A DNA stretch of 64,000 nucleotides, taken from positions 6,907,001-6,971,000 of the forward strand of contig CM056875.1 of NCBI GenBank assembly GCA_029876055.1. The letters run 5' to 3'. How positions within the stretch are numbered: the first letter of the stretch is position 1; every line of letters begins with the position of its first letter. A program made the translations under genes and the position numbers. The stretch comes from Madurella fahalii (taxonomy: Eukaryota; Ascomycota; Sordariomycetes; Sordariales). The notes beneath the pieces are model-generated. The model searched no databases. It saw only the letters and a program-made list of their open reading frames with translations, and had not been told where the DNA came from. This document shows positions 35,182 through 45,923 of this stretch, one piece after another.

Positions 35182-36033
35182 CTATACGGCGACGGTCAGA
35201 GTCGCATCGAACCGATGATGATGCCCCCGTGTAACGCCTTCTCTCCGCGCGGTACTACCTGGGAGAACATAACCCCGCTGGTTGGACACGAGCCTGATGC
35301 CGTTCCGTATCAGCTGGGTTGAGTAGTGTGTGTGTCCGAAGACCCACATTTTGACGCCCTTCCATCCCTCCTGGTCCACCAGGTCAGTTGCGAACGCAGA
35401 TGTCCACGGATTGCTGACTTGATCTGGCCCGGAAGTGCCCTTGATGCAAGGCGCGTGGTGGTTGACGGCGAGAATCTGCCGCTTTGATATACCGGCGTCG
35501 GCCTGCATTTGCGCAACCTGACCACGGAGCTAGGCGACCTCCTCGGCGTGGATTTTGTTATGTTTTTGTGCGCTCCACTGGGATATCTTTATGAAGTCGT
35601 TGACTTTAGCTTCGACGACGCTATAGGCGTCCTCTGGGATGGCTGAGCAGAGTGTGTAACCGAGAACGGTCAGATCCGAATCGGGATCGTCCTATCTGCC
35701 GCAGTACAGTAGCACCAGCCCGTTCGCCAGCGACAGTTCCCGTACGAGGCGCCGCGCAGTATCAAGCCCGGATTCGTAATCGAGACTGTAGAACTTATAA
35801 TTAACCAGTACCAGAAACACTTTTCAGTACCAAGTGACCTGCACTTCGAGGAAACCGCGATATACATTATAGTCGAGCAGATGGCCAATGTCGCCACCTA
35901 GGAAAAAGGGCGCCGTTGCGTCAAAGGTAAATACCGAATACTGTTGTCCCACTTCGGGGTGCTGGTCTGAGAGGATCTGGACTCGACACCCTGGGGCAAG
36001 ACGCTGCCGAACCATCCTCAAGAAAGCGTCCAT
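35182..36033 (-). pseudogene. Calcineurin-like metallophosphoesterase, inactivated (RIP-like)
   Basis: One continuous minus-strand frame of 284 codons interrupted by three stops (TGA at 35824-35826, TAG near 35696 and TAG near 35533). It still reads VQILSDQHPEVGQQY (expected D-x-H motif), FFLGGDIGHL, VNHHAPCIKGTSGP and VFGHTHYSTQL, the metal-binding set of the family. The central GNHE motif has become VNYK, which removes a metal-binding His. The stops and most of the motif changes fit C-to-T or G-to-A. No ATG-led upstream exon was found. The gene cannot make an active enzyme. Confidence 0.78.
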
Positions 36034-36470
36034 TGTCTTCGGTGATCGCAGGTCAATTGGAAAGAAGTTGTCGGTGTGGGAACAGTAGGACTCCTACCTC
36101 AGCTCAAAAGGACCAATGACGCTCTTCGTCCAACATCGGTGTGGACCGGCAATGCGCCGACAAGAGCCTGTTCCACGAACCTCCCTCTCTGCTTTCAGCT
36201 GCGACTCACTGGAGTTAGTCTAGGGAGAGACCATGCGATGAAAGTGACACATTCACGTTCAAAGGAAAAGCGAAGAACGTCGGTGATCGAATTCAGTCGC
36301 GTCAGCGCCTGGCCAGTCACGCAGCCACGCTACCTCCACATGGTCCAAGAAAATGCCAGGGTTTTCTGGACAGACGCCTCCCCGCCCCGCCAAATCTCCC
36401 AGGTCCTTCTTCCACATACTTCCTCAATCGATCACCAACCATCAGTTATCAACATCAATTACCTGATATC
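36034..36470. other. Short intergenic region
   Basis: No gene of its own, though the frame of the next gene is open into it without an ATG. Confidence 0.35.
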
Positions 36471-37391
36471 AGCCATCTAACATCCGTCATCCGGCACCCG
36501 TACGCAAACCAAACCAGCATCGCGGCTGAATATGGAGTGACAGTACTAAAGGCCGCGTGCTCCATCCTTAAACCCCACGGGGTCTCCCCATGTATCATCG
36601 GAGAGCTTGCTCTCAATTATTACAATGTGCCTCTCGTCTGGCACGTAAGCGCCAGGAGCCTGCCCTCTTGTCCCCCGCGAGACAGACGACTAACGGCCTA
36701 GTCAGGACCTGCAGATATGCGTCCCGGAAGCGAGCGCCGACGTCGCGCCTGACTTACTACGCTCGACTGGGCTTTTCGAGCCATTGACTTCGGGCGAGAT
36801 GCCGAACAAAGCAACTATACGCAGAACAAGCGCGGTCTGCCCCATCTGCGCACCACCAGCTGGGTATATCCCACACAGACGCTCGTCATTTTCCCCGCGG
36901 GCTTCCTCGGCCTGGTCCCAATGGAGAAAATGCTCATCAGACCGCCCGCGGATCGCAGATTTCCTACCAGCAAGGAGGTGCAAGGTCTCGAGGCGGATGA
37001 CATCGCCAACCTGCCATTGCCGCGCCTGGCACCACTTATGAGCGGCTTGGGTAGGAGATATCTAGATACACACGACGATGTATCCATGATTGCGCTAGAG
37101 CAGCTTGTCGATGGGATGAAACCCGACGAGCAATGGGTTCAGAAAAACATCGGGGACACTGACCCCGCCGTCACCACGCTGATCATTGGCCTGGTTCGTG
37201 ACAAGAAGTCCAGGATAGATGATTTCTCGGAAAACAAAGTCACCTGCTTTGTCAGAAACGAAGAGGAGGCAGAGACGGTGAAGCTGATCCCGGGTTTGAA
37301 TGAGCACAATACCGCTTTGTTCCAACGCCTGTGGGATAACAGTGCTACCAGGAGAGGGATGTCCACTTCGCTTGCAGATGCGCACCCCTAG
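36471..37391 (+). pseudogene. Nucleotidyltransferase-fold-like fungal gene with a frameshift
   Basis: Exon 1 ends at 36644 (GELALNYYNVPLVWH), intron 36645-36705 (GTAAGC..TAGTCAG), exon 2 from 36706 reads DLQICVPEASADVAPDLLRSTGLFEPL and then loses frame near 36789. One base later in phase the sequence goes on as DFGRDAEQSNYTQNKRG, TSWVYPTQTLVIFPAG, RLAPLMSGLGRRYLDTHDDV, IALEQLVDGM to the TAA at 37391. The layout resembles a large family of uncharacterised fungal proteins, and the G-E-L-A-L..H-D-L pattern recalls the GGxA..DxD core of nucleotidyltransferase folds (inference). One missing base explains the break. The 5' start is not found. Sequence error is the other explanation. Confidence 0.55.
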
Positions 37392-38110
37392 GGAAACCAA
37401 CTCTCCATGTCTGGCGAGTTTTGCTTGCGTAGGTGAAATCATACGTGAGAGTTGGCGGTAATCGAAGCGAAGTAAGTACTATAAGCCTGTATACTACTGT
37501 AGGATTGGTTGGTCGTCTCGCCCGCCTTGTACTGTTTGATAGCGTTTGAATAAGAGCCCCCTAGTCAAGTAAGGTAGGCAGTGTCTGTGGACTACTGTGC
37601 TCGCTTTAGAGACGGCAAATTAGGACGCGAGATTCGGCATAAAATGAAGTGCTGTCTGGCAAAATCCTTTTAGCATTGCGAGGCATATCAAATGACACTA
37701 CGCACCGTGGCGCGGAAGAGTCTTAGAGCTTCTCGGGTACGGTACACATGCGATGGAGAAGATGTCGGCTCAGCTTACTCACCGCGTCGAGGCTCACAGA
37801 GCGTTCCCGAGGTAAACGAGAAATCCTCTAGAAGAAATTAACTTGTAAAGTGATGCGGGCGGAAATCGAGCGCCGGCTGCGGCAATAGGAGTGTATTGAG
37901 TTACCGGCTTGTCATATTACAGTTTTGCAGAGGATTGAGCAGGGGTAGTTTTATGCAAGCATATGGAGAGTATGAAGAGAAAAGTTCACTGACTGCTTTT
38001 AGGCAGTATTAACCTCCAAATACGGTCGACGTACGATGATTTTGAACGTAAGTATCTAGTATCGGGTATTGAATGATCCCTTTCTCCCCTTTTTTATCCT
38101 CTGACAGCGA
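37392..38110. other. AT-rich gene-free region
   Basis: Lies between two frameshifted genes. No coding pattern or RNA gene seen. Confidence 0.45.
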
Positions 38111-39491
38111 TTAAACGGGTCTGCTGATTGACGCGGCATTCCTCTTCTTCCAACGCTTCGTCCTCTCCTCCAGAAATGGCCTGCCAAGTATAAGCACGTC
38201 TTGAAAGGTTTCAAACACCTCGCATTCGACCGTGAGAGGCGGGAAACGAGCACTGTGGTGGGCGCTACTGTTCCACAGAAAGGTTGTTATCCAATGCTTC
38301 TCTGTGGGCGGGCCGTTCCGAAATCGACGGCAACGCCTTCAGAATGATCCGTCAACTCAACTTGCAGGCCAAGCCTTTGTGCCCATCCTATCGATATGAT
38401 ATTAACCTCTCCGTCTCTGAGCAGTTTTGCTGTGACATGATGACGCTTCGAGAGCGATAATTTTGATGCCGAGATGAAACCTCCTATGCTCTCATATTCG
38501 GTGTATGGGTCGTCAAGGCGCAGCATTCTATGAGCCGGTTTGAAACTGATGGACCTTGACATCGAAGCGGTACTGGATTTTGACGAATCCTTCGAGAACC
38601 GGTATGGAAGAAGAGTCAGTTCTGGGGTATCCCGAAGTAAAGGGGAATGGTCGATGTGCGTGCTTGAGTAGGGTTGCGGGCTTTCCGGCGGAGTAGAGAG
38701 CCAAGTATCTACTCCTAGACTATGCTCAGAGCCTGAGGGCCAAAGTCGGGGACTCGGGGTTTCGGGGACTATTCCACGCCTGTACATACTCCGCCCTAGA
38801 TGCAGCAGAGCTTCTTGTTGACCACCACCGGAAGGCGTGGATGACTGTAGGCCATCAAGCTGGCGGACACGGTTGACCTGCGAGTACAAGCGGCGCATGG
38901 TCTTTACATGCTCACGGATGACACGCTTCAAATCGCGGCTTTGCAGTGCTGGTATTAGCGAAAACGAATGCTTGCCAACCCTATATTAATGAGCACCTAC
39001 ATCTCCTTTTCTAGTCCTCCGCTATCCCTAGTTGCTTCAAGCTGCGTAGTAACCAACAGCAAACCCAGACACGTCTTAATGCTCTCCATCTCCGGGTATA
39101 GTTCAAGAATGGAAGCCTTGTTCCATAGCCACTTGAATGTCGCCCACAGCATTGACCTACTCCTCAGTGTTTGGACTTGACGTCTAATAGCCTGGAGATG
39201 CTGCTGAACATGTTCCGCCTCGCTGCCGATATCCTCGAGTACGCGGTGTTTGGAGATGTAGGTGACAACGCGAGAATGTCTGTGTTCGGTGCAATATTGA
39301 TGTAGACCAAATTGCGCCACCTTAACCGTGTTCGAGAAGGACTGGACCTGAGTTGCAAAACGCTTCATCTCTTCGCTTGCGGCCCCGACGTCAGTGGCGA
39401 GTTGATACGCGATTCTGGCAAGCTTTTGTGCCGACTTCGACAGCTGCATCACGGCCGCCAGGCTGCCAGCGATCGCCAGAGTCTCGGCCAT
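38111..39491 (-). pseudogene. HeLo/PigL_N-like protein with retropepsin-like C-terminus, frameshifted
   Basis: Exon 1 is 39001..39491 (MAETLAIAGSLAAVMQLS, the fungal N-terminal helical domain). The intron 38939-39000 (GTAGGT..GCAAAG) joins LEKE to IRDLKRVIREHVKTMRRLY, a coiled coil. A Ser/Pro-rich linker follows. The C-terminal part reads VNIISIGWAQRLGL..GVAVDFG, then loses frame at about 38318. Shifting by one base continues NGPPTEKHW..FETFQDVLILGRPFLEER to a stop at 38111. The two halves together look like a retropepsin-like domain (NxIS..A..LGL and DVILGxxFL), but the expected D-T-G has become L-R-D, so the fold would be non-catalytic even if repaired. Without correction the protein stops at 38287. 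Mutation or sequence error are both possible. Confidence 0.6.
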
Positions 39492-41543
39492 TATCTAGAC
39501 GTCACGCTTGCTCCTGGCCCAACGTAGGGGAAACCGGAATCTCCGGAGAATGGCAGTCGCCGCTGGCCCGCTTCATGGACAGGATGGAGTGAGAGATACG
39601 GTCGGATTAATGGGGTAGGATCCTAGGATTCTCTCGCAACTCTCCAGGCAACCCGAGAATCCAGATGCTACCAAGGAGATATCTCGGCCTAGGCAGATTT
39701 CTGGGCATAGTCGAGGGCTTGACACTGAACAAGGGCAGGTGGTGTATGCGAGGGAAACCGAGAGTTACACAACACATAAAGGAAACCGTGTATTGGGCAG
39801 AATAGGTCCAAGAACCCCGCAGTGATGAAATACGAGGCGAGCGGCAGAATCCTGTCTTTATTGGTCTGGACTGTTGCAAATCAGTCAGGGCAAACCCGAG
39901 CAGCCCCGCTCGGATAAAACACTCCGGCCCCATAGGTGTCAAGGGGGAAGCAGAGTCCGCCTGATATCGGCGCTCACATACCATACCAAATAGAAGATGC
40001 TTCGCCGGGAATGGGCAGACATTCATAGGGCGGTACGTATAATCAGAATCCCGGCTCCAGACAAGGCCCTATAGACTGTCCGCGGAGGGACGTGTTCCCC
40101 GCGAAAGGCTAGGTTATGATCTACCCTGTCAAACTGGGTATGCAAGGTTGGCTAAAGCTGAGAATAACAGCCCTGACAACCACCCCTTCCCCCGCCCCCC
40201 CCCGCCCCCCCCACAAAGCGACACTGGTATAGTAGCCAGCCATGCTTGCTACGACGTAAAAGATGTAAGGCATGACTCTGCATGGGTCTACATGATCCCC
40301 CGGGATCGCAACGAAGCCCTGGAGAAGTAAGGGATGGGTGGATTCCATGCCGAGTATCGGCGGAAGCTAGTATTGTCGTGTCAAGGCTAGGCCCGGGATC
40401 CGCTCCCTCCCACTATGCACAAACGAGGATGGACTTCCCACGTTGTAATCTCGTCAAACTGCGAACCGACACCCAAAATCCCAACCAGGAGTGCTTGGCC
40501 ATCTACTTACACTAGCCATCACAATCTACATAGCGACGACGAGTTCTCTGTCCGACGCCTTGCGTGCCAGCTCGTTTGTCGTCGGCGGATGACGCATTTA
40601 TGTGGCTTGATTGCGTCAATCGTTGGGTTGCGGGTAATGCCGGAATCATCAGTGCCGAGTCGATCCTTTCGGCTCCCTTTCCTACCATAGAACGGTACGG
40701 ACCCCAATGTAACCAAGAACCGCAACGGAGAAGTGAGCGATAAGGAAAATCAGATTAATGTGCACCAGGCCAACCTATGCGGTGCTCTGTGTTAGTAACC
40801 TAAAGCCACGGACAGCGCTGGTGTTAGCTTTCTTTTGATCAATTAGCAACGCCGAAGCGCAACCAACATGGATATTATGTGACAGCTGAGAGCTGGAGCT
40901 CGAGTCCCGAATGCTGAGATGATTCGCTGTGCAGGGCATTCAATGCGTTCTCCCGAACTTTATTCTTGACGGACATTTAAGCGTTGTGAGAGCCTTATAC
41001 ACGGCAAGGAGCGGCGCTGGGGTAAACACGGGGGAAATAGGAGGTTTTAGGAGAGGTTCCACGAAGTAAACGAGAGTCTTGTGGAGGGGGTTGAACTGTC
41101 AATGGTACTTCCAAGGGTAGTGCTTTCATCAGGTACACACACTTCTCTACGGATCTACAGATTTTTTCTATGGAACGATTCTCCTTTCGCAACTACCCAT
41201 AAGTAAAATGTACAGCTCCCATCCACTATACTCTGGCTTCCTATCATATAAAGCTTTTAGAGTCAACCTACTTAGCGGGCGGAACCGGCCTTTATCATGT
41301 ATTGCCCCCATTGGCATCAAGGCAATTCCTGGGTCAGTCATCGTGCTCAGCTGGGCGTCCTCATTCTACGATTGTCGTTACTGGGCAGCAATGCTTGCGT
41401 GTTGACGAACAACCCCTTCCCACCAAGCAGGTAACGTCTTCAACTCCCATGCTTCTCACAACACTAGCACTACTGCATCCACAGAGCCATGAACACCGTA
41501 GAAGGGGCAAGAGTTCCCCCAAACTCACCCGTCAACTCCACAG
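39492..41543. other. 2-kb gene-free region
   Basis: No supported gene. Contains a C-rich tract at about 40190-40214. A 139-codon minus frame at 39607-40026 lacks family features. Confidence 0.45.
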
Positions 41544-42293
41544 TCACTCCGCGTTCTCCTCCCGGGCACTGACCGCATCCCTCACCATCGAGCACTCCAC
41601 ATACTCCCCGTCCAAATACTCCAGCCTCTCGACGACCTTCCAACCAAACTTCTCAAACAGCGGTCTCCCATCAGGCGACGCCTCCAGATAGGCCTCGCAC
41701 CCGTCCGCATCCACCTTCTCCAGCCCCCACTGCAGCAGCCTCTTGCCGACCCCTTTCCCCATCTCCCCGGGCTTGGCGCAGATGAGCTCCAGGTACCAAT
41801 GCTCGCGGCGGCCCATGTATTTTTCGTGGCGCTCGTTCTGCTCGGTGAAGAAGCGGCGGGCGAGCTCGGGCTCGGCGGTCATGCTCCACAGATCGACGTC
41901 GGGGTCCGCATCCGCGTGCTCACCCCCGTTCACCCCGCCATTCACCCCCTCCCCATCGGCGGCGCGGGGCTCCTGACGACCAGCAACATCGCGGGCGCGG
42001 AGGTTGGCGCCGGCGCGGAGGATCCCCGGGGCGGGGGCGCCGGCGCGCACGTGGACCCACTTGGCGAAGCCGAGGAAGGCGGGCGGGGTGGCCGACGCGT
42101 CCTCGGCCACGACCATCTCCGTGTCCGGGTCCTCGATGCCCGACGCCACGACGGCGCTCCAGAAGGCGCGCGCCACGTCCTGGGCGTTGGGCGACACGCG
42201 CCGGATCAGCGCGCTGTTGGCGAAGGCGGCCGCCGCGGTCGAGGCGCACGCCCACGTGTCCCGGGCGGTGGCGGGGCGGAGGGTGATCTGCAT
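41544..42293 (-). CDS. GNAT-family N-acetyltransferase
   Basis: Single exon, 249 aa. The acetyl-CoA pyrophosphate loop is CAKPGEMGKGVGKRLL (the R/Q-x-x-G-x-G/A pattern), preceded by a strand HWYLEL and followed by the C-terminal GCEAYLEASPDGRPLFEKFGWK and a last strand EYVECSMV. The N-terminal helix 1-2 region is ITLRPATARD. An Asp/Gly-rich insert (about residues 110-135, with GVNGG repeated) is low complexity. It should acetylate an amine from acetyl-CoA; substrate unknown. A pyrimidine-rich leader of about 90 bp precedes the ATG (42300-42390). Confidence 0.85.
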   Translation of the reverse strand: MQITLRPATARDTWACASTAAAAFANSALIRRVSPNAQDVARAFWSAVVASGIEDPDTEMVVAEDASATPPAFLGFAKWVHVRAGAPAPGILRAGANLRARDVAGRQEPRAADGEGVNGGVNGGEHADADPDVDLWSMTAEPELARRFFTEQNERHEKYMGRREHWYLELICAKPGEMGKGVGKRLLQWGLEKVDADGCEAYLEASPDGRPLFEKFGWKVVERLEYLDGEYVECSMVRDAVSAREENAE

Positions 42294-43282
42294 TTTCCTT
42301 TTTATCTTTTTCTTTTGCTTTTCCTTTCTTTCTTTCTTTTTTTTTTTTCTTCTTTCTGTTTTCTCTTTTCCCCTCGCTTTTTTTTTCTTCTTGGAGTGTT
42401 AGACTGGTAAGGACACGGGTTTGGTTATGGCAAGATTGTGATTGTTTGAAAAAAAAAAAAAATACTAGAAATCTCGGGAGGTGACGCTGTGATGAACAAT
42501 TAGAGTTGTGTGGAGGGGGGTTGATGAAAGCTTTGGTTCATGGTGTCCGGTGACTGCAGAATAAGTAGTAAATAGCTGGGAGTTCGCGAGTCGGGATGTG
42601 ACATCTTGTCAGTCAGACAGCACAGCTGGCATTGGCTGCCCAATCTGTAACCTCGTGGCGCAGTATGCATAATGTAAGGTTTTGGCGCCGGTGATAAAGT
42701 TCCGGGACCTGGGAGTCGGATTTATCACGCAAGAGCTGGGGCCCGGCTGACTGCTGTAGGGACCCCGCCCCGGTTTTTCCGGCGTCGGAGAGCCAATGAT
42801 CGTGAATCCGACCGGGGATGCAAAAGTGACGATGGACTCGTCTTACTCCGGCTGGCGAATGCGGCGTTGCGAAATCCTTCAGCGGGCCGCGGGTTCCGCC
42901 AGGTTCGGGATCCGATTGAGCACGTCATCCAAATATATGAGGAGTATGTTATCATACGGTCCTGCCGCAGAGCGGCGCAGACGAGGAACAATACGCACAA
43001 ACCCTCACTTGGAACGAGAAGTACCGTGGGACTGATGTGCTGTATCGAACAACCCCGGCCAATACCGACCGGCGCCGGTAATGCTACTGTAGCCGGAGCT
43101 AACCCGCACCAAATCGCCGAGTGTGGGCTCGTTCGGCGTTTCTAGCTCGCACCTGAGATACTAGTACTCTATATCATAGCATAAACAATAACCACTTTCC
43201 CCAAATACCAGCAAAGGCAACCAGCTGGAAAAGGTTCGTAGCACACGGTATCCGCTTCATCGCATACCACTGCTGCCCACAT
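42294..43282. other. Intergenic region
   Basis: Pyrimidine-rich leader of the GNAT gene (42295-42395), an A-run at 42450-42462, then the 3' flank of the helicase. No gene seen. Confidence 0.45.
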
Positions 43283-45170
43283 CTACCGCCTCGCCCTCTT
43301 ACGCCTCGGCTCACCACTCGGCGCCCCATTGGCATCACTCTCAGCCTTGCTCGGCCCCGTGGCACTCGCTCGGGTCGGCCCTCCGCGGGTCTGAGCGGCC
43401 GCAGGCGCCCCTTGCGGGCGTCCGTTCCTGGTAGCAAGAGGGATATTGTTGGAGCCAGACGCAGCCGGCTTGTGCGACCTCCTTCCCTGTGCCGGCGCCG
43501 CGGGCGCCGAGCCGACAACCAACCCTTTCCCCTCAATCACCAGGCCCCGCACGCCCTTCAGGCCCATCTTGGACACCAGGCGTTGTTCAAGCGCCGGCGG
43601 CTCGTCGAAGCCAATCGACTTGCCGAAGCGGTTGCCGAGGTCTACCACGGTGGTGGCGTCAACGCGATAGAGCTTCATAAGAGACTTGATGAATCCTAGG
43701 TTGGAGATGTAAGCTTGCATCCGGGTCTGCTCGGGCACCTTGGCGATGGCATTCTTGATAATCTCCGCCGAGGGGTAGGCCGAAGCTTTGGGGTGGGTAC
43801 TGTGAAACGGGGTTAGCCAATCCTCCTGTGTGAGAGAAGGGGGAGGTTTGTGCAACGTACAACGGCCCAACATTCTCAATCGGAAACTCCGGGTTGTTCC
43901 TCACGAACCACATCTCCTCCGGAGTCAGAATCATGACGGCCCGCCCTCCCTTGCCCGCCCGTCCTGTCCTCCCCACGCGATGCACGTACTGATCCTTATC
44001 GGACGGCACCCCGATCTGCACCACCAGATTGATATCGGGAAAATCCATGCCACGGCCCACCACGTCCGAGGCAAACAGCAGGCCACGGTCCGTCGCCTTG
44101 AACTCCTCAACAGTTCGTGTCCGCGCCGCCTGTGCCATGCGTGATTGCATCTGGAAGACGGGCAATTTCGGCGGGGCAGCGCCTCCAGTGGAGCCGAAGA
44201 TGTGGTAGAGCAGGCCGGCGTGCCGAGCGGTTGGACAGAATATGACTGCTTTGAGAGCGGGATCGTCCGCCTTCGCACAGGAAAGCACCGAGTGCAATGT
44301 CGGCAGGGCGTCTTCGACGGAGCCGACAGGAATGAGTGACTGCGGGACTGTATCGATGGTGGGCGCCTCGTCCTTGTCGATGGTGGAAACGCGGGCGTGA
44401 TCTTTGTTGAGGACCAAGTGTAGCACTTTGTTGATCTCGGGCGGGATCGTGGCGCTGAAGCACATTCCCTGCCATCCGCCTTCCGATTTGGATGGGATCT
44501 GTTTGAGGATCTGCATCAGGGCGGGCATGAAGCCCTGGTCGAGCATGCGGTCAGCCTCGTCCAGGACGAGGCAACGGATCTTGCTGAGCCTCTCTTGAGG
44601 TTCTGCCTCGGAGAGGTAATCGATCAGGCGGCCCGGAGTAGCGACCAGGATTGTCGGCTTGCCCTTCAAGAACTTGGAAAGGTGGGCTTTCTTCTTGCTT
44701 CCCCCGACTGCAAGATGGCACTCCAACGGAGGATCGCACGACTGGGTCAACCGGTCGCATTCATCGGCGATTTGCTGCGCGAGCTCGCGCGTGGGAGCCA
44801 GAACTAGCAGGCCGACATACTCACGTTGCAAGTCCCGCGCTGATAGCAGCGAATGCAGTGCCGGTAGCAGGAAGGCGATGGTCTTGCCGGTGCCCGTCTT
44901 AGCCTGGACAAGACAGTCCTGGGTGAAGCTGGGGAGTTGCAGGACCTTCTCTTGCACGGGCGTCATGTGCGTGAGCTCCATGGCATCCAGGGATTTGAGC
45001 AACTGCGGCTTCAGCCTGCCGGCCATCTGCGCAAAGGCGACGCGACCGTTGTCTGCCGCCATGGTTGTTAGGCACCGTGTCAAGGTGCGCGACGCGACTG
45101 CCTTGAGAGTACTCTGCGACTGAGTTGAAAAGTTAACGACAGTTTGAAAAAGACGACTCCTTGAAAGCAT
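43283..45170 (-). CDS. Mitochondrial DEAD-box RNA helicase (Mss116/CYT-19-like)
   Basis: Exons 43861..45170 and 43283..43799 (608 aa); intron 43800-43860 (GTACGT..TTCACAG), phase 2. All helicase motifs are present: Q motif MTPVQ, I AKTGTGKT, Ia PTRELAQQ, Ib TPGR, II VLDEADRM, III SAT, IV VIFCPT, V VVGRGMDFPD, VI HRVGRTGRAGKGG. The N-terminus (MLSRSRLFQTVVNFSTQSQ) is basic, without acids and Ser-rich, as in mitochondrial presequences. The C-terminal 150 residues hold the Mss116-type extension (IIKNAIAKVPEQTRMQAYIS) and an Arg/Pro/Gly-rich tail ending in KRARR. In relatives this enzyme acts as an RNA chaperone for splicing of mitochondrial group I and II introns. Naming is at subfamily level only. 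Confidence 0.87.
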
Positions 45171-45923
45171 CGTACCGACGCGTAGTAGATATTCCGGCTG
45201 CTTTTTGTATTTTGACAGGCCGACTGTTGTTTTAGTTTTGGAGGAGACGGAGGATGGACAATGGGAACGAGGCGACTGAAACTGCAGCGGGCGGGAAGCC
45301 TGACCGAAATTTCAGCTTTGTGCCTTGTCAGCGACTGGATGCCGATTGGTGTTGGCTACGGGATATGTGGAGCCCGAGAAAGCGAGCCGGATCGAGCCGC
45401 TCAGGGGCGACTTCACCTTCTTCATGTTGCATGCTTGGGCGGACAAAGCTCACAAAGGGACACCATCTTGAGTCACAGGACGCTCCATTATGCGGATCCA
45501 TATGAACTTGCCTCTTTTGTCCATTGCCGCTGGGTACAAAGCCCTGTATGCATCGCGCCTGGGAGCCAGCTACTGTATCTTGCCTAATCTGGACCTTTTG
45601 AGCGACTCGGCGTGCGAAGGCAACGCGTCTTTGACACACTTGTAATTACTTCGTACATTTACACCTTACTCTAAGCACAGCACACTACACCAAATAACAT
45701 AATGAGCAGAATTTCATAGAAATCAGGCGAATCGGGATAAAGGCTAATTACGCGTCCTATACCTCGATACAAAGACCTCGACAGAAATAGTACTGTAGTA
45801 GTATTGGGTACACGCAGCAACTCGTCAAACGATGGAGACCCGCCTCCCTAAACTCGCATACGCCAATCCCGAGCATAACGAGAAATGTCAACGACGGCGA
45901 AATAAAACTGTCCCGTGCCCTAT
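45171..45923. other. Intergenic region
   Basis: Helicase promoter and OPT 3' flank. No gene seen. Confidence 0.45.

Noticed and set aside
40186..40214. C-rich tract
   Set aside because: Simple low-complexity run; no sign of a telomere or a structured repeat array.
41799..42410. 203-codon plus-strand ORF with hydrophobic end
   Set aside because: Antisense of the GNAT gene; the Phe-rich end comes from the pyrimidine-rich leader.
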